Positions 1 through 5,488 of a stretch of 5,504 bases of DNA are shown here, in pieces. The stretch spans positions 1 through 5,504 of the forward strand of contig NZ_APNM01000030.1 of the NCBI RefSeq assembly GCF_040361335.1, read 5' to 3'. The position numbers were made by a program, and so were the translations under genes. Below the pieces are notes generated by a model that had not been told where the DNA came from, searched no databases, and saw nothing but the letters and a program-made list of their open reading frames with translations. The stretch is from APNM01 sp040361335 (GTDB lineage Bacteria; Pseudomonadota; Gammaproteobacteria; Nevskiales; Salinisphaeraceae). Within the stretch, counting starts at the first letter, position 1. Every line of letters starts with the position of its first letter.

Positions 1-72
1 CTCCTGATTGCCGTGGCGTTGGCAACATACGAGGGCCAGGGTGAGGGGGCGAGCAATCATCCCGTCCCTTGA
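1..72 (+). other. Possible 3' end of an upstream gene (undetermined)
   Basis: Frame 1 on the plus strand is open from the window edge to a TGA at 70-72 and would encode about 23 residues ending in ASNHPVP. The opposite strand is also open here, with an ATG at 60-58 preceded by a GGGA-rich stretch, giving a protein start MIARPLTLAL that runs off the window. Neither peptide is recognised and third-position GC does not separate them. The plus-strand reading is slightly favoured because its stop codon overlaps the -35 element of the tRNA promoter, a compact arrangement. Treat as an unresolved gene end. Confidence 0.25.
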
Positions 73-98
73 CGCCACCACCACCCGACGGGTTTAAT
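69..98 (+). promoter_or_regulatory. Promoter of the tRNA-Phe gene
   Basis: TTGACG at 69-74 and TTTAAT at 93-98 each match the sigma-70 consensus at five of six bases and are separated by 18 bases. They are followed by a GC-rich discriminator, GCGCCTCC at 101-108, of the kind found at stable-RNA promoters under stringent (ppGpp) control in gammaproteobacteria. The predicted transcription start is near 105, which leaves a leader of about 25 bases before the mature tRNA. The elements are seen directly; stringent control is inferred from the discriminator. Confidence 0.75.
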
Positions 99-129
99 AC
101 GCGCCTCCCACCGACCCCTCAGCGGTCAC

Positions 130-205
130 GGCCGGGTAGCTCAGTTGGTAGAGCATGCGACTGAAAATCGCAGTGTCGGCAGTTCGATTCTGTCCCCGGC
201 CACCA
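130..205 (+). tRNA. tRNA-Phe (anticodon GAA)
   Basis: A complete 76-base cloverleaf can be folded by eye. The acceptor stem GGCCGGG (130-136) pairs perfectly with CCCGGCC (195-201). The D arm is GCTC/GAGC (139-142 with 151-154). The anticodon stem TGCGA/TCGCA (156-160 with 168-172) is perfect and encloses the loop CTGAAAA, which puts anticodon GAA at 163-165. The T arm is GGCAG/CTGTC (178-182 with 190-194) around TTCGATT. The CCA end is encoded (203-205), as is usual in gammaproteobacteria. The gene delivers phenylalanine to UUC/UUU codons. tRNA genes are frequent island integration sites and a defence-type segment lies directly downstream, but no integrase gene or second copy of the tRNA 3' end is seen in the window. 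No clear intrinsic terminator follows. Confidence 0.98.
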
Positions 206-379
206 TTTCATAACCCGCCAAACCGACCCCGATACACGGGCGTATTCGCGCCTCCGAAAGAGGGCCGACGGGTCTGAATAGGGCCTGAGCCCGAGGCCTG
301 TCTGTTCCCTCACTGGCTGGCTGGTCTAGTTGGCCGCGACTGCTATCGGTTCACGCCCGGGAGACTCCACTTGATGCTC
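206..379. other. Non-coding junction downstream of tRNA-Phe
   Basis: No credible gene, strong terminator or recognisable mobile-element end is seen here. The stretch contains a second GCGCCTCC (248-255) and CCGACGGGT (265-273), words that also occur upstream of the tRNA at 101-108 and 85-93. A weak hairpin GGGC-CTGA-GCCC (281-292) lacks a T run. Base composition changes abruptly to AT-rich after about 370, so the boundary between the tRNA neighbourhood and the accessory genes probably lies between 300 and 380 (inference). Confidence 0.5.
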
Positions 380-408
380 TTGACTCATTAATCTTCTAAA
401 ATTACTAT
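380..408 (+). promoter_or_regulatory. Candidate promoter of the RHH-RAMA gene
   Basis: TTGACT at 380-385 matches the -35 consensus at five of six bases. It is followed after 17 bases by TACTAT at 403-408, a four-of-six match to the -10 element, inside the most AT-rich patch of the window (about 380-417). The predicted start near 415 gives a short leader into the gene at 438. A better -10 look-alike, TATACT at 410-415, is 24 bases from the -35 and therefore badly spaced. Confidence 0.5.
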
Positions 409-424
409 TTATACTCTGCGTGCC

Positions 425-431
425 GGTGGAG
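425..431 (+). promoter_or_regulatory. Ribosome binding site deciding the start of the RHH-RAMA gene
   Basis: GGTGGAG lies inside the reading frame that opens with GTG at 420, and 6 and 9 bases before two adjacent ATG codons at 438 and 441. A Shine-Dalgarno at this place supports the ATG pair and argues against the GTG at 420, which has no such site upstream. Confidence 0.6.
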
Positions 432-437
432 TTCGTG

Positions 438-845
438 ATGATGAAGATCGACATTGATTTCGAGGTGTTCAAGGAATTGACCATGCTGCGTGAAAGCGAG
501 GAGGTGACGGAGAACCAGGTTATACGGCGTCTTCTTGGTCTGGATGAGGAAGCTGGGCCAATGAGAGCATCAAAATCTGATGGGGTAGGAGACGAGGAAG
601 GAATACCCTGGGTCGTGAAGAACGTCTATTTCCCTCACGGGACGCAGTTTCGAAAGGTCTACAAGGGCCGTGAATACCTTGGCACCGTCAAGAATGGAGC
701 TTTGGAGCTTGAGGGCAAGCGTTACACCTCGCCCTCAGCGGCTGCGGTTTCAGTGACGGGCATCAATACCAATGGCTGGAGATTCTGGGAGTGCAAGAGG
801 CCATCCGAGACAACCTGGCGATTGATGGAGACATATCGCACATGA
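438..845 (+). CDS. Small RHH/SeqA-like plus RAMA-domain protein, putative DNA-modification reader
   Basis: A predicted cytoplasmic protein of 135 residues in two parts. Residues 1-35 (MMKIDIDFEVF, then VTENQVIRRLLGL) look like a ribbon-helix-helix or SeqA N-terminal segment: a short strand followed by two helices, typical of dimeric DNA-binding proteins. After an acidic linker, residues 60-125 resemble the RAMA domain (restriction enzyme adenine methylase associated; related to DUF4357/DUF2924 annotations), with the hallmarks FPHGT near 65, SPSAAA at 98-103 and NGWRFW at 112-117. RAMA domains are predicted to recognise modified DNA or to assist modification enzymes. No methylase or nuclease catalytic motif is present, so a binding or regulatory role is inferred. 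The gene converges on hsdR with a 39-base gap. Its codons look more AT-rich than those of hsdR, suggesting a separate origin. The start could also be 441 or the GTG at 420. The family call is fairly firm; the function is not. Confidence 0.8.
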   Translation: MMKIDIDFEVFKELTMLRESEEVTENQVIRRLLGLDEEAGPMRASKSDGVGDEEGIPWVVKNVYFPHGTQFRKVYKGREYLGTVKNGALELEGKRYTSPSAAAVSVTGINTNGWRFWECKRPSETTWRLMETYRT

Positions 846-884
846 GTCGCGTACTCGCGGACAGCATGCGCGATACCAAGCCGA

Positions 885-3800
885 CTATCGATCGGCAGCG
901 GCTCGAGGTACTCTTTCTGCGAGTAAATCGAGTACCAGTCGCGCAAAGCCTTCCTTGATGCGCTCGTTTTCGAGTACGCGTTCCGAAAGGCTGCCGTCGG
1001 CGTCTATTTGGTCGAGCACGGCGTCCACCACGGCCTTGGGGTAGTCGCCGCGCATGACTTCGTCAACCGGGTTGTTTTCGATCTGGGCCATAACCGCCTC
1101 GTTGCCGCGGATCGAATCGGCGATGTTTCGCGCGAAACGGAGCTGGTGATCGTCGGAAACGTCGGCGCCGAACAGCTCGTTGAGCCGGTTGATCAAATCC
1201 TCTAGACGCTCTTTCTTCGCGTCGCGTGGCTGCGCGGTGCCGATTTCGCCGGGCGGTTTTAACCGGTAGTCGCCACGTTCGTCGCCAAGGCCGAGCCGAT
1301 GCTCACCCTGCTTGGTCAGCCGGTAATGCGTCAGCTGCAGTTCGGACAGGTCGATATCGTCCTCATCCACGCGTTCATCGCGCAGCAGCGGATGCAGGTG
1401 CTTGGCGAAGACATCCAGTCGCTCGAGTTCGTGATCCTCGAAGTCCACGATCTGGGAGATGAATTCGTAGAAGCGCACGAAGGTCGCCAGGTTCTTGCGG
1501 AACAGGTCCAGCGCGTCCTTCTGCTCGCCCAGCTCCTTGAGTTCGTGCTCGGCGCGCTGCGCACCGTGGTCGTTACCGGCCTCGCGCGCTCGTTTAAGTT
1601 CTTCCCGCCACGTCAGGATGCCGTCCCGGATGGTCTTGTAGCGGTCCCGGAAGCGATCGCGCGCGGGCCGGCAGAATCTGGTCAGCTCGCTCTGGCGTCC
1701 TCGGGGATCGAAGAAAGCCTTTGCGAAGGCCTCGACCTCTTCCCAGCGGTAGATGCGCTCTTCGTCGAGCTTGCGTTGTAGCTCGTAGACCTGATTCGGA
1801 TCGGAAACGGATTCAAGCTCCGCGGTGGCATAGTAGGGCTCGAAGGCTTGGCGCACGTCCTCGGGATCGTTGACGAAGTCCAGCACGAACGTCGTGCCGC
1901 TCTCCTTGCCGGGGAAGGTGCGGTTGAGCCGGGATAGCGTCTGCACGCAGTCCACGCTCTGCAGTTTCTTGTCCACGTACATGGCGCAGAGCTTGGGCTG
2001 GTCGAACCCGGTCTGGAACTTGTTGGCCACGAGCATGACGTTGTACTCGTCCGTGTCGAAGGCCTCGCGCATGTCGCGGCCGCGCAGGTCCGGGTTGAGT
2101 AGTCGGCTGGTTTCGGAGACTTCCTCGGGAATATGCTCGTCGGGACCGACCGTGCCGGAAAAGGCCACGAGGGCGTGAACGTCGTCGTAGCCGTGCTCGC
2201 GGGCATAGGCATCCAGGGCGAGTTTGTAACGCACGGCTTCCTTGCGCGAGCTGGTGACCACCATGGCCTTGGCATGGCCGTCCAGCAGGTGGGCGACATT
2301 GTCGCGGAAGTGCTCGACGATGGCCGCCACCTTCTGGCCAATGTTGACCGGATGCATCTTGATCCAACGGGCGATCCGGGTGGCGGTGCGGCGCGCGTCG
2401 ACTTCTTCCTCGCCGCGCGGATGGGCCAGGCGGTAGGCGGTGTTGTAGCTGATGTAGTTCTGCAGCACGTCGAGGATGAATCCCTCCTCGATGGCCTGGC
2501 GCATGCTGTAGACGTGAAAGGCTTCGGGCTTGTTGTCGTCGCCGGGCTCGCGCCCGGGATCGGGTAGCCGCCCGAACAACTCCAGGGTCTTGGCCTTGGG
2601 TGTGGCGGTGAAGGCGTAGTAGCTGATGTTCGTTGAGGGCTTGCGGGCGGCGACGGCCGCGTCCAGCACGTCCTCGGAGGTCAGCTCTTCCGTCTCCTCG
2701 CCGGACGGCAGACCGGCCAGGAGGGCGCGCAGCTTGTTGGCGCTGGTGCCGGTCTGGGAGGAATGGGCCTCGTCGGCGATAACGGCGTAACGCTTGCCGG
2801 CCAGATCCGGCCGCTCGTCCAACAGGCCGAACAGGGACGGAAAGGTCTGCAGCGTGACCACGATGATGGGCGTCTCGGCGGCCAGCGCTTCGGCGAGCTG
2901 CACGGATTTGCTGTCCTGGCCCTCGTCGCGCGAGATCGGCCGCACCACGCCATCGGCGTGCTCGAACTGGTAGATGGTCTCCTGGAGCTGGTCATCCAGC
3001 ACCGTGCGGTCGGTGACCACGATCACCGAATGAAAGACCTGCCGGTCGTTGTCGTCGTAGAGCGAGGCGAGCTGGTGGGCGGTCCAGGCGATGGAATTGG
3101 ATTTGCCGGAGCCGGCGCTGTGCTGGACCAGGTAACGCTCGCCGGGGCCGGCCTCACGGGTGGCGGCGAGGAGTTTATTGACCACATCCCACTGATGAAA
3201 GCGCGGAAAGATGAGCTTTTCGACCGTGTATCGCTTGCCGTGGAAGTCCTCCTTGGTCTCGCGCTCCAGGTGCAGGAAGCGGCCCAGGATGTTGAGCCAG
3301 GCATCCGGCTGAAAGACGCGTTTCCAGAGATAGGCGGTATCGTAGCCTTCGGGATTGGGCGGGTTGCCCGCACCACCGTCCTCGGTGCCCTGGTTGAAGG
3401 GCAGGAAGGTCGTGTCCCGGCCCAGGAGTCGGGTGGTCATCGCCACTTCGAACTGGCTGACCGCAAAGTGCACCAACGCGCCGCGCTTGAAAGTCAGCAG
3501 CGGCTCCTCGCGCTTGGTTGTCGGGTCCTTCGGTGGCCGGTCATGGCGGTACTGACGAATGGCGTTGGCCGCCGATTGCTTGAACTCGCTTTTCAGCTCC
3601 AGCGTTGCCGTGGGCAGGCCGTTGACGAACAGGACTAGGTCGAGGCGCGGGTTGTATTTGTCCTCACTGGATCGAGCATGGGGCGAATAGGACAGCTCCG
3701 GCACCGCACGCAGGCGGTTGGCCTCGTAGCGGGCCAGCGTATCCGGGTTCATGCCGTGCTCGGGTCGAAACCCGCAAAGTCGTATGCGAGCACCGCGATC

Positions 3801-4070
3801 CTTGTAGCCGTGGCGTAGCACGTCGAGGGTGCCGCGTTGCTGTAGCTGACGGGCGAGGTTATCGAGGAACTTGGTCTCGGTGTCCTGTGGGTAGTGCTTG
3901 GCGAATTTCGCCCACTGCTCGGGATAGGCTTCCCGGAAGAAGCCGAGAGCATCCTCGGAGTACAACGCTCGTTCACGATCGTAGGCGCTGGACTCGCCGC
4001 GCAGCCAGCCGTGCGCGGTCAGGTGCGCGAGGATGTCGTTCTGGAATTGGATCTCGCGGGCATCCGCCAT
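885..4070 (-). CDS. hsdR: Type I restriction endonuclease, R subunit (HsdR)
   Basis: An intact protein of 1061 residues, normal for the family. HsdR is the motor and nuclease subunit of type I R-M complexes: with HsdM and HsdS it translocates unmodified DNA using ATP and cuts at a distance. In order: a PD-(D/E)xK nuclease domain with D144 and the ELK triad E158/K160; helicase motif I QHSAGSGKS (316-324); motif Ia VVTDRTVLDDQL near 352; motif II DEAH (433-436); motif III TATP (488-491); motif IV near 602-616; motif V ANKFQTGFDQPK (682-693); motif VI QTLSRLNR (710-717); then a long helical C-terminal part, about 760-1061, which normally docks on the methylase. All catalytic residues I can place are present and no frameshift is seen. 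The ATG at 4070 has a purine-rich AGGACGAG just upstream; a TTG at 4097 would add nine residues and touches the stop of the upstream gene. It is likely co-transcribed with the RHH gene, 27 bases upstream. hsdM is not in the window. Confidence 0.96.
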   Translation of the reverse strand: MADAREIQFQNDILAHLTAHGWLRGESSAYDRERALYSEDALGFFREAYPEQWAKFAKHYPQDTETKFLDNLARQLQQRGTLDVLRHGYKDRGARIRLCGFRPEHGMNPDTLARYEANRLRAVPELSYSPHARSSEDKYNPRLDLVLFVNGLPTATLELKSEFKQSAANAIRQYRHDRPPKDPTTKREEPLLTFKRGALVHFAVSQFEVAMTTRLLGRDTTFLPFNQGTEDGGAGNPPNPEGYDTAYLWKRVFQPDAWLNILGRFLHLERETKEDFHGKRYTVEKLIFPRFHQWDVVNKLLAATREAGPGERYLVQHSAGSGKSNSIAWTAHQLASLYDDNDRQVFHSVIVVTDRTVLDDQLQETIYQFEHADGVVRPISRDEGQDSKSVQLAEALAAETPIIVVTLQTFPSLFGLLDERPDLAGKRYAVIADEAHSSQTGTSANKLRALLAGLPSGEETEELTSEDVLDAAVAARKPSTNISYYAFTATPKAKTLELFGRLPDPGREPGDDNKPEAFHVYSMRQAIEEGFILDVLQNYISYNTAYRLAHPRGEEEVDARRTATRIARWIKMHPVNIGQKVAAIVEHFRDNVAHLLDGHAKAMVVTSSRKEAVRYKLALDAYAREHGYDDVHALVAFSGTVGPDEHIPEEVSETSRLLNPDLRGRDMREAFDTDEYNVMLVANKFQTGFDQPKLCAMYVDKKLQSVDCVQTLSRLNRTFPGKESGTTFVLDFVNDPEDVRQAFEPYYATAELESVSDPNQVYELQRKLDEERIYRWEEVEAFAKAFFDPRGRQSELTRFCRPARDRFRDRYKTIRDGILTWREELKRAREAGNDHGAQRAEHELKELGEQKDALDLFRKNLATFVRFYEFISQIVDFEDHELERLDVFAKHLHPLLRDERVDEDDIDLSELQLTHYRLTKQGEHRLGLGDERGDYRLKPPGEIGTAQPRDAKKERLEDLINRLNELFGADVSDDHQLRFARNIADSIRGNEAVMAQIENNPVDEVMRGDYPKAVVDAVLDQIDADGSLSERVLENERIKEGFARLVLDLLAERVPRAAADR

Positions 4071-4097
4071 GTCGCTACTCGTCCTGTGCCAGTCCAA

Positions 4098-4349
4098 TCA
4101 GGGGATTGGCTTGCCTGAGTGTTTCTGCACTTGTCCCTCGAGGGCGACTGACTCCGCGTCGATGTCCTCCGGCACCAGGCCGGTCACGGTTGCCAGAGTT
4201 TCCCGAGGCGTTTCCTTCTGCGCCTCGCGCAGTCGTCGTACATACCGATTTATGACCTGGGAGACACCGAGGGAGTGCCGCGCCGCATAAGACTTCAGGA
4301 ATGCCGCGTCTTCCTCGGACAGGCAAACTGTCAAAAATGTCTCCGGCAT
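4098..4349 (-). CDS. Ribbon-helix-helix antitoxin-like protein upstream of hsdR
   Basis: An 83-residue protein. Residues 4-9 (TFLTVC) form a probable beta strand, residues 11-25 a helix, and residues 28-41 (GVSQVINRYVRRL) a second helix, the pattern of RHH antitoxins of the VapB/CopG/DUF6364 type. The charged, probably flexible tail (42-83) is where such antitoxins usually bind their toxin. RHH proteins act as dimers that bind short inverted repeats and often repress their own operon. A toxin gene, commonly a PIN-domain RNase, would be expected right after it, but the TGA stop (4100-4098) is followed only 27 bases later by hsdR, so this is an orphan or a repurposed regulator. The ribosome site is weak. 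Candidate operator sequences (GCATG repeats, 4390-4421) lie upstream. The RHH fold is fairly sure; the partner and role are unknown. Confidence 0.75.
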   Translation of the reverse strand: MPETFLTVCLSEEDAAFLKSYAARHSLGVSQVINRYVRRLREAQKETPRETLATVTGLVPEDIDAESVALEGQVQKHSGKPIP

Positions 4350-4389
4350 CTCTATCGTCCAGTCTCAGCCGCGCGACCGGAAAAGACAC

Positions 4390-4421
4390 GCATGAGTGAT
4401 CGATTGCATGTGCCTCCATGC
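4390..4421. repeat. Three GCATG elements, candidate operator
   Basis: GCATG occurs at 4390-4394 and 4406-4410, and its inverted form CATGC at 4417-4421. The last two make a perfect 5-base inverted repeat with a 6-base spacer. The cluster sits 40-70 bases upstream of the RHH gene start and downstream of its candidate -10 element, a reasonable place for an autoregulatory operator. The repeats are short and could be chance; GCATG also occurs elsewhere, including inside the tRNA. Confidence 0.25.
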
Positions 4422-4450
4422 TTGACTTGCCGTCCTGCTAGCCACATTAT
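4422..4450 (+). promoter_or_regulatory. Candidate plus-strand promoter facing the terminator hairpin
   Basis: TTGACT at 4422-4427 (five of six) is followed after exactly 17 bases by CATTAT at 4445-4450 (four of six). Transcription would start near 4457 and run almost at once into the hairpin at 4480-4515. No gene on this strand needs such a promoter. Chance occurrence is possible. Confidence 0.3.
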
Positions 4451-4451
4451 C
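4446..4451 (-). promoter_or_regulatory. Candidate -10 element for the RHH-hsdR operon
   Basis: Read on the minus strand, this is GATAAT, a five-of-six match to the -10 consensus, about 100 bases upstream of the RHH start. No good -35 lies 16-18 bases before it, so the call is weak. It overlaps the -10 of the candidate plus-strand promoter, so the two would compete. The strong hairpin at 4480-4515 separates this unit from DUF3800 and makes an independent promoter for RHH-hsdR likely somewhere in 4350-4480. Confidence 0.3.
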
Positions 4452-4456
4452 TACAC

Positions 4457-4520
4457 AGCGGATTGGGAATGCCCGATCGGCAAAAGGCCCCGGCGAATGC
4501 GTCGGGGCCTTTTGCTTTTC
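4457..4520 (+). ncRNA. Possible short structured RNA
   Basis: If the plus-strand promoter at 4422-4450 works, the product would be about 64 bases and would consist almost wholly of two adjacent hairpins. The first, 4461-4478, has seven pairs (one G-U) and an AATG loop. The second is the 15-pair terminator stem at 4480-4515 (counting its two loop-proximal pairs), followed by TTTTC. This is the outline of a small RNA with an intrinsic terminator. No known family is recognised. The alternative is that the sequence is only the terminator of the minus-strand DUF3800 gene. Confidence 0.2.
4480..4520. terminator. Strong, bidirectional-looking intrinsic terminator
   Basis: GCAAAAGGCCCCG (4480-4492) pairs without mismatch with CGGGGCCTTTTGC (4503-4515), and two further pairs close a six-base loop at 4495-4500. 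On the plus strand TTTTC follows at 4516-4520. On the minus strand the T tract lies within the distal part of the stem. It sits 9-50 bases beyond the stop of DUF3800 and should end the minus-strand hsdS-DUF3800 transcript there, making RHH-hsdR a separate unit. Confidence 0.85.
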
Positions 4521-4528
4521 AGCGTCCC

Positions 4529-5269
4529 TTAGGGATAGCACTTCAGTCCCCAACCATCCACTCGCCCATCCGGGGCGCGACGCAGTTTTCTCGCGATCGT
4601 ATCGTAGGCCCGATTCGGTTGTTCGGGATGCAAAATATGGCGGCCGATCGGTCGTGCCACCATATCCGCCAGTTGCAGGCCGCTGGAATTGACCGCCTTG
4701 CTTGCCAGAACCAAAGCGAGCGAGTCGTTCATCCCTTCCAGATGCGTCTCGTCCAGGATACGCCGGAACTCCAACTCGAGCGCGTCATCCTCCTTGTGCC
4801 CGCGCCGTTCGAACACGACGTGCGTCTTCCACCCTCGTTGACCGCGGCTTTGCAATTCCATGAACACGCGTTCCAGGCCGAACTGCATGGCGACGTGATA
4901 CGGGTTGCCATCGGAGCCGCGTCGCTCGGCGAATTGCTGTTTCCGGATACAACTCGATACAACCGTGAACGGGGCACGTTCAACGAGTATGCCCAGATCC
5001 GAGAGGAAGGGACCTCGCAGATTCGGGTTCAATAGAAATTCAAACGGGTGGCGGGACTTGCGGATTTCGGCCTCGTGCAGGATGACCATGTCATGGCCGA
5101 AGTGCTTGAACTTCAATTCCTGCACCGCCGGGACGACCTGTTCAAGATAGGCCCGCTTCTCGAAGATGCAGAAGGCCAACACGAATACGGGATAGTCGGG
5201 ATTGATTGTGCGCAGGCCGTGGTCCCCGCTCTCATCGACATAGACGATGTAATCGCTGAAAGCGGCCAT
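4529..5269 (-). CDS. DUF3800 domain-containing protein
   Basis: A complete protein of 246 residues, the usual length for DUF3800, with no signal peptide or membrane segment, so probably cytoplasmic. It shows the family marks: YVDESGDHG at 10-18 near the N-terminus, HEAEIRK at 65-71, an acidic central part with E154 and D161/D162, and LQLADMVARPIGR at 198-210. The scattered conserved acidic residues (D12, E13, D16, E66, E154, D202) suggest a metal-dependent, RNase H-like nuclease, but this is inference and the family's activity is not established. DUF3800 genes often turn up as extra genes in R-M and other defence loci, which fits here. The ATG at 5269 is six bases after the hsdS stop (5276-5278), so translation is probably coupled to hsdS. 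The strong hairpin at 4480-4515 follows its TAA. The family call is firm and its job in this locus unknown. Confidence 0.9.
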   Translation of the reverse strand: MAAFSDYIVYVDESGDHGLRTINPDYPVFVLAFCIFEKRAYLEQVVPAVQELKFKHFGHDMVILHEAEIRKSRHPFEFLLNPNLRGPFLSDLGILVERAPFTVVSSCIRKQQFAERRGSDGNPYHVAMQFGLERVFMELQSRGQRGWKTHVVFERRGHKEDDALELEFRRILDETHLEGMNDSLALVLASKAVNSSGLQLADMVARPIGRHILHPEQPNRAYDTIARKLRRAPDGRVDGWGLKCYP

Positions 5270-5275
5270 CCGGTC

Positions 5276-5488
5276 TCAAGCGCTGTAGTGGGCGCGCTCT
5301 TCGGCAGCCTGCAACAGTTGATCGCCGCGTTCCTCGGTTTCGTTGGCCGATTGCGGTGGTTGCCAGTCGCGGACGTCGATCTTGCCGGTAACGGCGGCGG
5401 AGATGAGAGCGGTTCGGTGTTCGCGTAGATAAGAAATTAGATCCACTACGTTGTTCTCTAGCTGTGTAAACGCACCACATTGTTCACG
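5276..5488 (-). pseudogene. hsdS: C-terminal remnant of a type I specificity subunit (HsdS)
   Basis: A 70-codon frame reads into the typical C-terminal signature of HsdS: a helical segment ending LISYLREHRTALIS, then AAVTGKIDVRDWQPPQ and a variable acidic tail ending in HYSA and TGA (5278-5276). HsdS chooses the DNA target of a type I complex, and this segment lies at the end of the distal conserved coiled-coil region that binds HsdM. Reading upstream, the frame meets a TAA at 5491-5489, only 13 bases from the window edge, and the residues just before the conserved part (REQCGAFTQ) no longer fit the family. The other two frames also carry stops (TGA near 5484-5486, TAG at 5460-5458). So the gene looks truncated, frameshifted or rearranged here, although the cause lies outside the window. 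It overlaps no other gene and is followed after six bases by DUF3800. Confidence 0.65.

Noticed and set aside
119..313. A 64-residue minus-strand reading frame across the tRNA (contains ESNCRHCDFQSHALPTELPGR)
   Set aside because: This peptide is the familiar artefact from translating the antisense strand of a tRNA gene; no ribosome site or independent support.
851..977. Repeated GTACTC/GAGTAC words, including an inverted repeat at 907-936
   Set aside because: Most lie within the last codons of hsdR (Val-Leu and Arg-Val codons), the loop would be 16 bases, and there is no T run, so no terminator or operator is claimed.
2763..3638. A long plus-strand open frame of 291 codons
   Set aside because: It lies antisense to the conserved helicase part of hsdR; frames of this kind arise from the GC-rich codon bias of the real gene, and the translation resembles no family.
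4071..4097. TTG at 4097 as the start of hsdR
   Set aside because: The ATG at 4070 is the stronger codon, has a purine-rich site before it, and yields MADAREIQFQN, which matches where I recall homologues begin; TTG remains possible.
4075..4419. A 114-codon minus-strand frame overlapping the RHH gene
   Set aside because: It is an out-of-frame shadow of the RHH gene, rich in Arg/Gly/Ala, whereas the 83-residue frame has a clear RHH fold.
4392..4532. A short plus-strand frame that starts with ATG at 4392 and includes several cysteines
   Set aside because: It runs straight through the strong terminator hairpin and ends at the DUF3800 stop; no ribosome binding site and no family resemblance.
4463..5035. 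A plus-strand frame of 190 codons
   Set aside because: Antisense to DUF3800, starts inside the terminator region, and shows no recognisable domain.
5232..5480. An 82-codon Arg-rich minus-strand frame
   Set aside because: It is out of frame with the clear HsdS C-terminus in the same bases and overlaps the DUF3800 start.
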